Notes: a model not told the origin generated them from the letters alone. DNA of 64,000 nt from Anoxybacillus amylolyticus (GCF_001634285.1 NZ_CP015438.1:1562001-1626000), one strand, 5' to 3'; counted from the first letter of the stretch, positions 10,610-19,965 are shown. Numbers and translations: made by a program.

Positions 10610-10786
10610 TTAGTGTGAGAGGAGGCGTTTCGCCTTTTTCATATATTCGTTATACTGGTTTAATAGCAAATCGAGCTCTTGGCTTAATTGAATGGTGATT
10701 GTTGCGTTCAGCCCGCTTTTTGCAACGACTTCCATTAATTCGCTTCGCTTTTTTTCAATGAGCTTTAGCATTTCTTGTTTTGACAT
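10610..10786 (-). CDS. Spo0E-family Spo0A phosphatase (small)
   Basis: 58 residues from the ATG of MSKQEMLKLIEKKR, with AAAGGA upstream; a TTG three codons earlier is possible. It is a helical hairpin carrying the family signature SQELD around residue 40, the motif through which Spo0E, YisI and YnzD dephosphorylate Spo0A~P and hold back sporulation. The usual Spo0E-like length is 50-85 residues. It lies convergent to the ABC exporter and near sirA, another sporulation checkpoint gene. YnzD of B. subtilis is a plausible ortholog but I cannot separate paralogs by eye. Confidence 0.85.
   Translation of the reverse strand: MSKQEMLKLIEKKRSELMEVVAKSGLNATITIQLSQELDLLLNQYNEYMKKAKRLLSH
10623..10639. 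terminator. Short hairpin terminator after the ABC operon
   Basis: AGGCG-TTT-CGCCT followed by TTTT lies within the last codons of the convergent Spo0E-like gene. A larger imperfect stem (CGCCTC at 10596 with GAGGCG) may extend it. Confidence 0.5.
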
Positions 10787-10981
10787 GGAAAACAAATCCT
10801 TTCTCTACAGAGGTCGGTATCAGTTGGCAAAGATGTACGTTATGCCACGTATTATATACGATTTTGGTAATAAATTCAAAAGGAAAAAAATTAATTTTTT
10901 CTCATTTGTGAAGCAGAAAATAACAAGAAAACTCATTTTTTTGCTAAAATAAAAAGAAAAAGGAATTAGGGGTTGGAGTGA

Positions 10982-11689
10982 ATGGCGGACATCAATATAT
11001 TTTTAGCGTTTGGGGCAGGATTTTTATCGTTTATTTCGCCATGCTGTTTGCCGCTTTATCCCGCGTTTTTATCGTATATTACTGGGGTATCAGTCGGTGA
11101 GTTGCAGTCAGAGCAGGCGATGCTGCAAAAGCGTAGCTTGTTACATACGATCTTTTTCTTGCTTGGTTTTTCGCTTATTTTTGTTTCCATTGGTTTTGGT
11201 ACATCGCTCATCGGCGAATGGTTTAAGCAATATCAAAACTTTATTCGACAAATCGGTGCAATTCTTATCATTTTTTTTGGTTTTGTCATTGTCGGGGTAT
11301 TTAAACCTAGTTTTTTAATGAAAGATCACCGTGTGTCGTTTCGTAGCCGTCCGTCAGGGTATGTTGGTTCTGTTTTGATTGGGATGGCGTTTGCGGCAGG
11401 GTGGACTCCGTGTACCGGACCGATTTTAGTATCGGTCATTGCGCTAGCTGCGACAAATCCAGGGTCAGGAATGTTGTATATGGCAGCATATTCTCTCGGA
11501 TTCGCTGTTCCATTTTTCATTTTGTCTTTTTTCTTAGGAAAAATGCAATGGATTCGCCGTCATCACGTGAAAATCACAAAAATTGGCGGATATGTGATGA
11601 TTGCGATGGGCGTTATCCTTTTCTTTGATTGGATGACGAAAATCATTGTCTATACAACAAGCATTTTTGGTGGATTCAGCGGATTTTAA
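10982..11689 (+). CDS. ccdA: CcdA, cytochrome c biogenesis thiol transporter
   Basis: 235 residues with six predicted transmembrane helices. The two conserved cysteine motifs are present: SPCCLP near residue 20 and GWTPCTGP near residue 143. CcdA moves reducing equivalents across the membrane for haem attachment to c-type cytochromes and for spore cortex thiol chemistry (StoA). The gene precedes a CheY-like gene and ccdC, the order found in B. subtilis. The start ATG follows AGGGGTTGGAG. Firm identification. Confidence 0.95.
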   Translation: MADINIFLAFGAGFLSFISPCCLPLYPAFLSYITGVSVGELQSEQAMLQKRSLLHTIFFLLGFSLIFVSIGFGTSLIGEWFKQYQNFIRQIGAILIIFFGFVIVGVFKPSFLMKDHRVSFRSRPSGYVGSVLIGMAFAAGWTPCTGPILVSVIALAATNPGSGMLYMAAYSLGFAVPFFILSFFLGKMQWIRRHHVKITKIGGYVMIAMGVILFFDWMTKIIVYTTSIFGGFSGF

Positions 11690-11809
11690 TTGTCAAAATC
11701 GATCATTTATTGTCACTATATTTAAGTTGAAAAATTCTATTAGATTCGCTACATTGTTGCTTAGGACTGTTAACCCGTTATGCGGATTGGATGTAATAGG
11801 GGGATGAGT

Positions 11810-12169
11810 ATGGCAAAAGTGTTAATTGTCGATGATGCGAAATTTATGCGAATGACGTTATCGAACATTTTAAAAAAAGCAAACCATGAAATTGTTGGGG
11901 AAGGCGAGAATGGGAAAGAGGCGGTGGAACTATACCGGTCGTTGCAGCCGGATGTCGTGACATTAGATATTACGATGCCAGTGATGAACGGCATCGAAGC
12001 GGTGAAGGCGATTAAAAAGCTCGATCCCAATGCGAAAATTATTATGTGTTCTGCGATGGGTCAGCAAAAAATGGTCGTAGAAGCAATCGAAGCAGGTGCC
12101 GCTGATTTTATTGTCAAACCGTTTGAAGAAAGTCGAGTGATCGAGGCGCTTTCTCGAGCATTAATGTAG
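11810..12169 (+). CDS. yneI: CheY-like single-domain response regulator (YneI)
   Basis: 119 residues from the ATG of ATGGCAAAAGTG, preceded by a GGGGG site; an ATG two codons earlier is an alternative. It is a lone receiver domain with the acidic pocket VDDAK, phospho-acceptor Asp in VVTLDITMP (about residue 52), conserved Ser in CSAMG and Lys in FIVKPF. No output domain is present. It lies between ccdA and ccdC exactly where B. subtilis has yneI. It resembles CheY, but the neighbourhood has no chemotaxis genes, so its partner kinase and target are unknown. Confidence 0.88.
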   Translation: MAKVLIVDDAKFMRMTLSNILKKANHEIVGEGENGKEAVELYRSLQPDVVTLDITMPVMNGIEAVKAIKKLDPNAKIIMCSAMGQQKMVVEAIEAGAADFIVKPFEESRVIEALSRALM

Positions 12170-12231
12170 AAAATAGAAGACGGTTCATATATAATGAAAC
12201 CACAAAATTTAGCAGCAAAGGATGATTACCG

Positions 12232-12714
12232 TTGGCAATTGTAAGTTCGATTATGGCAGTAATAATGGCTTTTCTTATTTTATTTGTACGTATGAAAGCA
12301 GCAAAAAAGCCGACGAATGCGAAAAAAATTATTTTGCCACCGCTTTTTATGAGCACTGGTTCACTAATGTTTTTAGATCCGCTGTTTCGGGTGACGAAGG
12401 CAGAACTGCTAGAAGCGATTGTGCTGGGTGCTTTTTTCTCCATCTTTCTCATTAAAACGTCGAAATTTGAAATTCGCGATAACCATATATATTTAAAGCG
12501 CTCTAAAGCATTTGTTTGGATTTTAGTAGGGCTTATTGTCATTCGTTTGGCATTAAAATCATATTTAGGGAGAACAATTGATTACCACCAGCTCAGTGGA
12601 ATGTTTTATTTATTGGCGTTTGCGATGATCGTTCCATGGCGCGTTGCGATGTACGTTTCGTATAAACGCTTAGAAAGACAATTGAAATACAACCCGACTG
12701 TTCGGCTAACATAA
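12232..12714 (+). CDS. ccdC: CcdC (YneJ), membrane protein
   Basis: 160 residues with about five transmembrane helices, starting at TTG (TTGGCAATTGTA) after an AAAGGATG site. The sequence features LPPLFMSTGSLMFLDP and VPWRVAMYVSYKR are those of the CcdC/YneJ family that follows ccdA and yneI. Despite its name, CcdC is not essential for cytochrome c maturation in B. subtilis and its role is unclear. It is the last gene of the ccdA-yneI-ccdC group and ends in a strong terminator. The non-ATG start is the only in-frame start near the ribosome site. Confidence 0.88.
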   Translation: MAIVSSIMAVIMAFLILFVRMKAAKKPTNAKKIILPPLFMSTGSLMFLDPLFRVTKAELLEAIVLGAFFSIFLIKTSKFEIRDNHIYLKRSKAFVWILVGLIVIRLALKSYLGRTIDYHQLSGMFYLLAFAMIVPWRVAMYVSYKRLERQLKYNPTVRLT

Positions 12715-12746
12715 CAAAAAAGATGGGGACTCCCATCTTTTTTGTT
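12713..12746. terminator. Bidirectional ccdC/yneK terminator
   Basis: A near-perfect stem AACAAAAAAGATGGG / CCCATCTTTTTTGTT between convergent genes serves both strands. Confidence 0.9.
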
Positions 12747-13175
12747 TTAGCTCAATAAGTGTCTATATGGCGCCAGATCAATTTGTTGTTCGTTCAATGC
12801 TTTGACTAAAAACTTATGGTCGCGCTTTGGGGTTGCGATGATATACCCACGGATGACCAAATCTTTCGTAATGGCTGTCGCTTGTTCGTTCAACGCAAGT
12901 TCGCCAATTTTACCGGCGATTTTTTGTCGGGCGACATCGCGGAACAATTCCGGCACCGGCTTGACTAACTCTTCAAGTAGCGCCTTTTCTTCTGCCCCCC
13001 ATAAATGCCGCGTTTGTGCAATGTAATATTCTTGCCAATCAAGCTCTGATTTTCCATCCGCTTTCGGTAGCCGTTTTAAAAACTTTCGGAACATAAAAAA
13101 GCCACCAATCGACATCGTGACAAACAAAAAGACAACCCAAAACAAAATAAACCAAAGAAACCAACCTGTTAACAT
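12747..13175 (-). CDS. yneK: YneK, DUF2621 membrane protein
   Basis: 142 residues: an N-terminal transmembrane helix (about 5-30) and a cytoplasmic domain with LPKADGKSELDWQEYYI and the helical segment that follows, as in B. subtilis YneK (DUF2621). Family members are often described as spore-forming-specific, but no biochemical role is established. The ATG follows AGAGGTGGG. It lies convergent to ccdC, the same arrangement as in B. subtilis, which makes the call secure. Confidence 0.87.
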   Translation of the reverse strand: MLTGWFLWFILFWVVFLFVTMSIGGFFMFRKFLKRLPKADGKSELDWQEYYIAQTRHLWGAEEKALLEELVKPVPELFRDVARQKIAGKIGELALNEQATAITKDLVIRGYIIATPKRDHKFLVKALNEQQIDLAPYRHLLS

Positions 13176-13428
13176 CTTCCCACCTCTATGAGTCCGTTCT
13201 ATGACTCATTATCGCGAAAATCGCGAGTTTTGGCAAGAATCACGGTTTTTTCCGTCTGTTACGAAACTGTAATATAACTGTAAAGAAAAGCGCGGAAGCC
13301 TTATATATCAATAGATAGGGCAAGGTTTGTTTCTTTGAAAGGGAATGTAAACCAGTGATTCACTTCTCAAAACATGCTAATCTAGTAAATGCGAACGGGA
13401 GCCAAAAAGCAGCTATGAGGAGGAACCG

Positions 13429-14076
13429 ATGGTAAAAAAATTTTTTGCAACACTCGCAGTAGTTTGCTGTATGGTCGTAACGTTTACCACATATGAGAGT
13501 AGTGCAGCAACCTCGTATACATATTACAAGGTGCAGCAAGGAGACTCTTTTTATAAAATCGCCCAAAAATATAAAACGGCAATCACCGTTTTAAAAACGT
13601 TAAACAAACGGACGAACGACCGGCTTGTTGTAGGCGAAACGTTAAAAGTACCCGTAACGGCGAAAACAACAGCAGGAAAGAAAAATTTGAAAGTAAGCAT
13701 TACTGCCGAAGAACGAAAGCTTTTAGCGCAAATTGTTCAAGCGGAAACGGGGTTTAGCGAACCGTTCGCAGGAAAAATAGAAGTTGCGCTTGTTATATTA
13801 AATCGTGTTAAAAACCCTGCCTTTCCGAATACGATTAAAGGTGTTATTTACCAAAAAACGAAAGCAGGCTATGCTTTTGTTCCTGTACGAACAGGAAAAC
13901 TAGCAAGCATTCAACCAACGAAACAAGACTATGCAGCGGTTGATCGAGCGTTAGCGCTCTTTCCGACGGATCAACGTCACTCGTTATATTTTTACAACCC
14001 AGCAGTAACAAAAGACAAATGGATGTTGTCAAGACCTGTGACGATTCGCATCGGTCACCATGTGTTTACGAGATAA
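13429..14076 (+). CDS. LysM + SleB/CwlJ-type cell wall hydrolase
   Basis: 215 residues: a signal peptide (about 1-28, ending SSAA), one LysM domain (about 31-76, with VQQGDSFYKIAQKYK) and a C-terminal Hydrolase_2 domain (about 95-215) with ERKLLAQIVQAETGFSEPFAGK, the position of the catalytic Glu in SleB/CwlJ lytic enzymes. Such enzymes open spore cortex or vegetative peptidoglycan. The LysM/Hydrolase_2 layout resembles YkvT and SleB. The ATG follows GAGGAGG. Neighbours are spore genes (sspP, sspO), consistent with a sporulation or germination role, but expression timing cannot be read here. Confidence 0.85.
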   Translation: MVKKFFATLAVVCCMVVTFTTYESSAATSYTYYKVQQGDSFYKIAQKYKTAITVLKTLNKRTNDRLVVGETLKVPVTAKTTAGKKNLKVSITAEERKLLAQIVQAETGFSEPFAGKIEVALVILNRVKNPAFPNTIKGVIYQKTKAGYAFVPVRTGKLASIQPTKQDYAAVDRALALFPTDQRHSLYFYNPAVTKDKWMLSRPVTIRIGHHVFTR

Positions 14077-14103
14077 AAAGAGGATGGCGACATCCTCTTT
14101 TTT
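14075..14103. terminator. Terminator between hydrolase and sspP
   Basis: AAAAAGAGGATG / CATCCTCTTTTT with a GCGA loop lies between convergent genes. Confidence 0.88.
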
Positions 14104-14242
14104 ACATATCATGGCTTGAGTTATGTTTTTGCCGTGTATGGTTATGGTTTTTCACTTTTTTCGATCCATCTAACGGCTCTGGTTGTCCACTTTCTTTTGG
14201 CGCGTTTTTACGTATGTCTTTGCTTGTGTTTTTGTTTGTCAT
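14102..14242 (-). CDS. sspP: SspP, small acid-soluble spore protein P
   Basis: A 46-residue protein read directly from the minus strand. It begins [16 protein letters not shown] and ends [16 protein letters not shown], nearly the same as B. subtilis SspP (CotL), including GQPEPL and GSKKVKN. These minor SASP are packed in the spore core. GGAGG sits 8 nt before the chosen ATG; a second ATG immediately upstream is possible. In B. subtilis sspO and sspP are adjacent; here a plus-strand gene lies between them. Identification is strong despite the small size. Confidence 0.93.
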   Translation of the reverse strand: MTNKNTSKDIRKNAPKESGQPEPLDGSKKVKNHNHTRQKHNSSHDM

Positions 14243-14356
14243 CATATCCGCCTCCTTCACTTGTTAGAATGGCAATATCATCTTTTCTTTATTCACTGTA
14301 TAAATTTCTAACGATTTGAAACGATAAGAATACGATTGCAGAAGGAGGGAAGAAAG

Positions 14357-14617
14357 GTGCCATATCATAAAGACAAACAACAGGCGTTTCAAGCGGCAGA
14401 AAAAGGAACGATGGAAGCGAAGGAATGGTATGATCATTTAGTGCGTGATCAAGCGGATTACGGAAGCCAGCTAAAACATTTAAAACAAGAAGTAAACGAA
14501 GCGTTTGAACAAATTAATAATGCGATGGAAGTCGCTTCCGAAACGCAACGTATACGGCTTGAGCAATTTCGCCAAGATTTACAAGGCATTGTCAATGAAG
14601 TAAATGAGTTGAAATGA
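14357..14617 (+). CDS. Small coiled-coil protein of unknown function
   Basis: 86 residues from a GTG (GTGCCATATCAT) placed 10 nt after AGAAGGAGG. The protein is hydrophilic, rich in Gln and Glu, and almost wholly helical: KDKQQAFQAAEKGTMEAKE, then a heptad-like segment around QLKHLKQEVNEAFEQINNA. No signal peptide or membrane helix. It is followed by its own terminator and sits between sspP and sspO, so sporulation expression is possible. I do not recognise the family; several short Bacillus helical proteins have this look. Confidence 0.75.
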   Translation: MPYHKDKQQAFQAAEKGTMEAKEWYDHLVRDQADYGSQLKHLKQEVNEAFEQINNAMEVASETQRIRLEQFRQDLQGIVNEVNELK

Positions 14618-14646
14618 AAGGGAATGTCATCTGGCATTCCCTTTTC
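14616..14646 (+). terminator. Terminator of the small coiled-coil gene
   Basis: AAAGGGAATG / CATTCCCTTT stem overlapping the stop codon, with a T-rich 3' side. Confidence 0.85.
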
Positions 14647-14688
14647 ATACGGTTGGTTAAGACAATCCTAGAGGACGAAACGATTCCA

Positions 14689-14838
14689 TTATTGATTCTT
14701 TTTTCTTTTTTTGTTATTCTGCCGTTGTGCCTCTGTTAACGGTTCGTTCGAAAATTCTTCGTTATAGCCGGCCCCCATTCCTTGTGCGCTCGCAGCGTTC
14801 ATCCCTGGAATGATGTGGTTTGCTTTTCGTTTTCCCAT
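14689..14838 (-). CDS. sspO: SspO, small acid-soluble spore protein O
   Basis: A 49-residue protein read from the minus strand. It begins [20 protein letters not shown] and ends with a basic tail, [11 protein letters not shown]. This matches B. subtilis SspO (CotK), which has KRKANHVINGMN near its start and the same [16 protein letters not shown] end. A GGAGGTGAATCG site precedes the ATG. It is divergent from acnA, as in B. subtilis. Minor SASP of the spore core, expressed in the forespore in the model organism. Confidence 0.92.
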   Translation of the reverse strand: MGKRKANHIIPGMNAASAQGMGAGYNEEFSNEPLTEAQRQNNKKRKKNQ

Positions 14839-15040
14839 TCGATTCACCTCCGCTAGTAGTTTGCAGCTACAAGGAAAATTTATTCTTTTGCGTAAGAAAC
14901 GGGGGAATAATTATTTACAATTCATAGTGGCTTATAATAAGATAAAAGCGTACCAATTTTACGGGTTTTGGGAGAATTCGTACTATTTTTTCGACGAATG
15001 AGCGAAAAAGTAGTATAGTATGAACTGAGGGGGTATACAT

Positions 15041-17752
15041 ATGGTAAAGCAAGATGTATTCAACGCCCGCGCTTCATTTGACGTAAACGGTAAAAAATAC
15101 AATTACTACCGTTTGCAAGCGCTTGAAGAAGCGGGAATTGGCAACATTTCTCGTCTGCCTTATTCCATTAAAGTATTGTTGGAGTCCGTCCTTCGCCAAG
15201 TAGACGGTCGTGTCATTACGAAAGAGCATGTCGAAAACTTGGCAAAATGGGGGACATCGGAATTAAAAGACATCGATGTTCCATTTAAGCCATCACGCGT
15301 TATTTTACAAGACTTTACAGGTGTGCCAGCAGTCGTTGACTTAGCTTCGATGCGTAAAGCAATGGCAGATATTGGTGGTGACCCGTACGAAATTAATCCA
15401 GAAATTCCGGTCGACCTTGTCATCGACCACTCGGTGCAAGTCGACAAAGCCGGAACAGACGATGCGCTAGAGTACAACATGAACTTAGAATTTGAGCGCA
15501 ACGCAGAGCGCTACAAATTTTTAAAATGGGCGCAAAAAGCGTTTAACAACTATCGTGCAGTTCCACCAGCAACAGGGATCGTTCACCAAGTAAACTTAGA
15601 ATATTTAGCAAGCGTTGTTCATGCGGTAGAAGGAGAGAACGGGGAATACGAAGTGTTCCCAGATACGCTTGTTGGCACAGACTCCCATACAACGATGATT
15701 AACGGGATCGGCGTACTTGGCTGGGGCGTTGGTGGGATTGAAGCAGAAGCAGGAATGCTTGGACAACCTTCTTACTTCCCAGTGCCAGAAGTGGTTGGTG
15801 TTCGCTTAACAGGAAAGTTGCCAAACGGAACGACCGCTACTGACCTTGCGTTAAAAGTCACGCAAGTGCTTCGTAAAAAAGGTGTCGTCGGCAAGTTCGT
15901 TGAATTTTTCGGACCAGGCGTTGCGACGTTGCCTTTAGCAGATCGTGCGACGGTCGCAAACATGGCGCCAGAGTATGGGGCAACATGCGGCTTCTTCCCG
16001 GTCGATGCAGAAGCGCTGGACTATTTGCGCTTAACAGGCCGTGAAGAACACCATGTACAAGTCGTCGAAGCATACTGCAAAGCAAACGGCTTATTTTATA
16101 CGCCGGACGCAGAAGAGCCATTGTTTACAGATGTGGTGGAAATCAACTTGTCTGATATTGAAGCAAATCTTTCTGGTCCGAAACGTCCACAAGATTTAAT
16201 TCCGCTTTCAAAAATGAAAGAATCGTTCCGTGAAGCGGTAAAAGCACCGCAAGGAAACCAAGGCTTCGGCTTAACAGAAGCGGATCTCGATAAAGAACTG
16301 ACCGTGACGTTAAACGGCGAAGAAGTGACAATGAAAACGGGTGCGATCGCGATTGCCGCAATCACAAGCTGTACGAACACATCGAACCCTTACGTGTTAA
16401 TCGGTGCTGGCTTAGTGGCGAAAAAAGCGGTAGAAAAAGGATTGAAAGTTCCGAAATACGTCAAAACATCGCTCGCACCAGGATCAAAAGTCGTCACAGG
16501 ATACTTAAAAGATTCGGGCTTGCTTCCGTACTTAGAACAAATCGGTTTTAACATCGTTGGTTACGGTTGTACGACATGTATCGGCAACTCCGGTCCGCTT
16601 GCGCCTGAATTAGAAAAAGCGATTGCCGAAAACGACCTGCTTGTGACAAGCGTTCTTTCGGGTAACCGTAACTTTGAAGGACGGATTCATCCGCTTGTAA
16701 AAGGCAACTATTTAGCATCGCCGCCGCTTGTCGTTGCATACGCTCTAGCTGGCACGGTCGATATCGACTTGTTAAATGAGCCGATCGGCAAAGATAAAGA
16801 CGGCAATGCCGTATACTTTAATGACATTTGGCCAACGACGGAAGAAGTAAAAGAAGTCGTGAAACAAACCGTCACACCAGAGTTGTTCCGCAAAGAATAT
16901 AAGCGCGTGTTTGATGACAATGCACGTTGGAATGCGATCGAAACAACGGACGAACCACTTTATCAATGGGACGAGGATTCGACGTACATTCAAAATCCGC
17001 CGTTCTTTGAAGGGCTGTCTCCAGAAGTTCGCCAAGTACAACCGCTTACAGGCTTGCGCGTTGTCGGTAAATTTGGCGACTCTGTCACAACGGATCATAT
17101 TTCACCAGCTGGATCGATCGGCAAAAATACGCCGGCAGGACAATATCTCATTTCGAAAGGCGTCGATCCAAAAGATTTCAACTCCTACGGTTCTCGCCGT
17201 GGCAACCACGAAGTGATGATGCGCGGGACGTTTGCGAACATCCGCATTCGCAACCAAATCGCGCCAGGCACAGAAGGCGGATATACAACTTACTGGCCAA
17301 CAGGCGAAGTAATGTCCATTTACGATGCATGCATGAAATATAAACAAGAAGGTACAGGGCTTGTTGTCATCGCGGGCAAAGACTATGGAATGGGTAGCTC
17401 TCGCGACTGGGCAGCAAAAGGGACGTTCTTGTTAGGCATTAAAACGGTTATTGCGGAAAGCTTTGAGCGCATTCACCGCTCGAACCTCGTCTTGATGGGT
17501 GTGTTGCCGTTGCAATTTAAAGATGGGGAAAACGCAGAAACGCTTGGGCTTACTGGCAAAGAAACGTTCGAAATCCATATTGATGAGAACGTCAAACCGC
17601 GCGATTATGTGAAAGTAACGGCAACTGACGAAGCAGGCAACAAAAAAGAATTCGAAGTGCTCGTCCGCTTCGATAGCGAAGTCGAGATTGACTACTACCG
17701 TCACGGCGGTATTTTACAAATGGTATTGCGCGAAAAATTGCATCAGAAATAA
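15041..17752 (+). CDS. acnA: Aconitate hydratase A
   Basis: 903 residues, the size of Bacillus CitB/AcnA. It interconverts citrate and isocitrate with a [4Fe-4S] cluster and, without the cluster, binds iron-response-like RNAs. The cluster cysteines are in SCTNTSNP (about residue 444) and [11 protein letters not shown] (about 507-513). Substrate and swivel-domain motifs include [21 protein letters not shown] near 223 and [16 protein letters not shown] near 780. The ATG follows GAGGGGG. The roughly 200-bp upstream region shared with divergent sspO probably holds CcpC/CcpA control, but I could not fix a convincing operator. Confidence 0.97.
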   Translation: MVKQDVFNARASFDVNGKKYNYYRLQALEEAGIGNISRLPYSIKVLLESVLRQVDGRVITKEHVENLAKWGTSELKDIDVPFKPSRVILQDFTGVPAVVDLASMRKAMADIGGDPYEINPEIPVDLVIDHSVQVDKAGTDDALEYNMNLEFERNAERYKFLKWAQKAFNNYRAVPPATGIVHQVNLEYLASVVHAVEGENGEYEVFPDTLVGTDSHTTMINGIGVLGWGVGGIEAEAGMLGQPSYFPVPEVVGVRLTGKLPNGTTATDLALKVTQVLRKKGVVGKFVEFFGPGVATLPLADRATVANMAPEYGATCGFFPVDAEALDYLRLTGREEHHVQVVEAYCKANGLFYTPDAEEPLFTDVVEINLSDIEANLSGPKRPQDLIPLSKMKESFREAVKAPQGNQGFGLTEADLDKELTVTLNGEEVTMKTGAIAIAAITSCTNTSNPYVLIGAGLVAKKAVEKGLKVPKYVKTSLAPGSKVVTGYLKDSGLLPYLEQIGFNIVGYGCTTCIGNSGPLAPELEKAIAENDLLVTSVLSGNRNFEGRIHPLVKGNYLASPPLVVAYALAGTVDIDLLNEPIGKDKDGNAVYFNDIWPTTEEVKEVVKQTVTPELFRKEYKRVFDDNARWNAIETTDEPLYQWDEDSTYIQNPPFFEGLSPEVRQVQPLTGLRVVGKFGDSVTTDHISPAGSIGKNTPAGQYLISKGVDPKDFNSYGSRRGNHEVMMRGTFANIRIRNQIAPGTEGGYTTYWPTGEVMSIYDACMKYKQEGTGLVVIAGKDYGMGSSRDWAAKGTFLLGIKTVIAESFERIHRSNLVLMGVLPLQFKDGENAETLGLTGKETFEIHIDENVKPRDYVKVTATDEAGNKKEFEVLVRFDSEVEIDYYRHGGILQMVLREKLHQK

Positions 17753-17758
17753 ATGCAG

Positions 17759-17785
17759 AAGGGTGTCCTTGTTGGGCACCCTTTT
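17759..17785 (+). terminator. acnA terminator
   Basis: AAGGGTG / CACCCTT stem extended by TCC/GGG around a TTGTT loop, followed by TT. Confidence 0.8.
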
Positions 17786-17804
17786 GGTTAGAAAACATAA
17801 GTTA

Positions 17805-17832
17805 CCAGTTGCATGTATATAATCAACACTCG
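17805..17832. repeat. Remnant ends of two TA-flanked elements
   Basis: CCAGTTGCATGTATATA (17805-17821) equals one terminus of the cloverleaf element copies at 29.7 and 37.5 kb. It is joined to ATAATCAACACTCGTG, which is the inverted complement of a terminus of the second element (37259-37274). No body of either element is present, so this looks like a scar. Confidence 0.6.
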
Positions 17833-17834
17833 TG

Positions 17835-17969
17835 CTACTTTTTATTGCTTCGTTTTGCTGCATTTTCTAATTCGCTTTTTGGATCAGGTGTCCATCCGTC
17901 TTGTCCGAGCCCTTGTGGATTAACGCCTAGCGCTTTCGTTCCACGATTTTTCCCACCATTTTTCGCCAT
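17835..17969 (-). CDS. sspL: SspL-like small acid-soluble spore protein
   Basis: A 44-residue protein read from the minus strand, beginning MAKNGGKNRGTKALGVNPQG and ending DPKSELENAAKRSNKK. The block GVNPQG followed by DPKSELENAAKRSN matches the SspL pattern of B. subtilis (GVTPQG, DPKTELEERAKKSN). The ribosome site AAGGGGGG is well placed. SspL is a minor spore-core SASP. In B. subtilis sspL is not beside acnA, so the location differs, but the third spore gene around acnA suits a spore gene neighbourhood. Confidence 0.85.
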   Translation of the reverse strand: MAKNGGKNRGTKALGVNPQGLGQDGWTPDPKSELENAAKRSNKK

Positions 17970-18041
17970 TGTTTTCACCCCCCTTATGGATATGGTTGCC
18001 TGTCGATGAAAAAACTATGTTTAAGAAAGGGGGAGAAGGCA

Positions 18042-18503
18042 ATGAATCGTGCGTTAAAAACAGCATTGTGGGCGATCGCCTTTGCGCAATTTTTAAAAAT
18101 CCCGCTGAAAAAATGGGAGACAGGAAAGTGGTGTTGGAGGTATTTTTTTGAAACTGGTGGAATGCCAAGCTCTCACTCGGCAGGCGTTTCATCACTAGCA
18201 ACGTTTATTGCGTTGGAGCGTGGGATGCGAACAATTGATTTTGCACTTGCCGCTCTCTTTGGATTAATCGTCATGTATGACGCTCAAGGGGTGCGGCGGC
18301 AAGCAGGGGAGTTGGCGATTCGCCTTAACGAATTAGCAGAAGACGTAATGCGCCTTGAACAAAACCCGAAAGAAACGTTATATGAGAAAAAGCAAGCACG
18401 CCTTCGTGAACGGCTTGGCCATCAACCAATCGAAGTCGTTGGCGGGGCATTATTTGGGATGGCAACAGGCTTTCTGTCGTATGTATTCGCTCGAAAAAGC
18501 TAG
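18042..18503 (+). CDS. Divergent PAP2 family membrane protein (YuiD-like)
   Basis: 153 residues from the ATG of MNRALKTALW, preceded by GGGGGAGAAGGC; an upstream in-frame ATG lacks a site. DUF212/divergent PAP2 family: it carries GGMPSSHSAGVSSLAT near residue 40 with the conserved SSHSA, DAQGVRRQAGE near 85, GHQPIEVVGGALFG near 130 and about four hydrophobic segments. Related to acid-phosphatase/vanadium haloperoxidase folds, so a lipid phosphate substrate is conceivable. B. subtilis YuiD is the model but its reaction is unproven. Confidence 0.85.
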   Translation: MNRALKTALWAIAFAQFLKIPLKKWETGKWCWRYFFETGGMPSSHSAGVSSLATFIALERGMRTIDFALAALFGLIVMYDAQGVRRQAGELAIRLNELAEDVMRLEQNPKETLYEKKQARLRERLGHQPIEVVGGALFGMATGFLSYVFARKS

Positions 18504-18560
18504 CCAACGTGGAAAAAATACGATAAGATGAAAGCGACTACATGAATCAGGAGAAAGAGC

Positions 18561-18836
18561 ATGAGGAAGCAAACAGTTGCGCAATATTTTGAGTTTCTTG
18601 AAAGCAAAGGCTTTCGTCTAGACAAAGACGTATTTCGTTTCGTGCAGTTTGGACAACAGTATACACAAGCAAGCGACGAACTGACGATTATCGCGCTTGA
18701 GTGGACGTTGAAAGTGCAACGTCAATTTGACGGAAGTTTTTTTCTTGCTTTGTTAGAGGAGTGGAAGCAACAGCAAATTATAACGCGCCAACAAGCGCGT
18801 TTATTTATGAAAGAAAAAGGATTTATTAACGAATAA
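18561..18836 (+). CDS. Conserved small protein of unknown function
   Basis: 91 residues, hydrophilic, with no signal peptide or membrane helix. It reads MRKQTVAQYFEFLESKGF at the start and ends in a helical segment with KEKGFINE. AGGAG precedes the ATG with good spacing, and a strong terminator overlaps the stop, so it is very likely a real gene. Repeated Gln/aromatic content suggests an all-helical fold. I do not recognise a characterised family. It follows the YuiD-like gene by 57 bp and may share its transcript. Confidence 0.75.
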   Translation: MRKQTVAQYFEFLESKGFRLDKDVFRFVQFGQQYTQASDELTIIALEWTLKVQRQFDGSFFLALLEEWKQQQIITRQQARLFMKEKGFINE

Positions 18837-18866
18837 AACCATCCTCCGGCGATGCGAGGATGGTTT
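18836..18866. terminator. Bidirectional terminator
   Basis: AAACCATCCTC / GAGGATGGTTT perfect 11-bp stem between convergent genes. Confidence 0.9.
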
Positions 18867-19782
18867 ATAAAGTGAGCTCGTTTTTTCGCCGCTTTTCTAT
18901 CCATAAGGAAAGCGGAAGTTCAGCGATGACCATACCAACTAAAATGCTGCTACAGCCGATGAGGTCGAATGTTGAAAGCCGCTCGTTTGCCCAAAGATAA
19001 GCAGTGATCGCGGCAAATACTGGTTCCATGGAAAAAATAAGAGCGACGCGGGCAGGGGTCGTATATTTTTGAAAATTCGTCTGAGTTAAAAAGGCAGCGA
19101 CAGTAGCGAAAAGCGACGTAACGAGAAGTGCTGTCCATACTTCTTTGCGTGCGAAAACAGCATGATTCCATGTTGGTTCTTCAAACAGAACCGCCAAAAT
19201 AGAACACATCACGGCAACAGTAAAAATTTGCACGATCGTTAATAATAGTGCTGGATAATGACTGGCATATTTTCCCGTAATGACAATATGGAAGGCAAAC
19301 GAGATGGCGCAAAAAAAGACGAATAAATCGCCGCGATTGACCGACCATTCTCCGTTATTCATCGTTAAAAAATATAAGCCGACCGTCGCCATCATCGCCC
19401 CAAGCACGGCGTTGGTGGTCGGTTTTTGTTTTAGAAAAAGGAAGGCAAGAAACGGAACGATAACGACGCTCAACCCCGTAATAAACCCTGCGTTTGCGGA
19501 CGTTGTATATAGCAATCCAATCGTTTGCAACGCATAGCCGCCAAAAAGCCAAATGCCCATCCATCCTCCAGCAATGAGTACGGGTTGGTTGACCAACCGA
19601 AGCAGCGGGCGATGAAAGAGGCATGCCCAAACAAGCAGAAAAATTCCTGCTAGCCAAAACCGAACAGCATTAAACGAAAGCGGTGGCAAAAAAGAAATCG
19701 CGTTTTGTACTACGACAAACGTCGCTCCCCAGACAAATGCAACTGCAAGCAGGCTAACATCAGCAACCCATTGTTTTTTCAT
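18865..19782 (-). CDS. EamA/DMT-family transporter
   Basis: 305 residues with about ten transmembrane helices arranged as two EamA repeats (about 8-140 and 155-290). Typical motifs are AFVWGATFVVVQ at the start, FNAVRFWLAG in helix 2, and FSMEPVFAAITAYL in the second repeat. Such permeases export amino acids, metabolites or drugs; the substrate cannot be told from sequence. The ATG follows GAAAGGGATGGG. It is transcribed alone, away from the upstream small gene, and convergent with it. Confidence 0.88.
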   Translation of the reverse strand: MKKQWVADVSLLAVAFVWGATFVVVQNAISFLPPLSFNAVRFWLAGIFLLVWACLFHRPLLRLVNQPVLIAGGWMGIWLFGGYALQTIGLLYTTSANAGFITGLSVVIVPFLAFLFLKQKPTTNAVLGAMMATVGLYFLTMNNGEWSVNRGDLFVFFCAISFAFHIVITGKYASHYPALLLTIVQIFTVAVMCSILAVLFEEPTWNHAVFARKEVWTALLVTSLFATVAAFLTQTNFQKYTTPARVALIFSMEPVFAAITAYLWANERLSTFDLIGCSSILVGMVIAELPLSLWIEKRRKNELTL

Positions 19783-19965
19783 TTCCCATCCCTTTCATAT
19801 ACATTAATAACAAAATATAGATTCAGGTCTAAGTGAAACTATTGTTACTTTACCATCATTTTCGAAAAATTTCCATCCTTTTTTCCAAAAGCGGGGGAGT
19901 TGTTATGTTCGGGAAAGGTTTGTTGTATAATAAAAAGAAGAATGATGGTGGAAGGATGACAAAAA

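Noticed and set aside
14881..15040. CcpC/SigA promoter of acnA
   Set aside because: TATAAT at 14933 and a TTTACA exist but spacing is 13 bp; no convincing dyad was found.
15772..17704. Minus-strand ORFs under acnA
   Set aside because: Codon shadow of aconitase; no family features or start sites.
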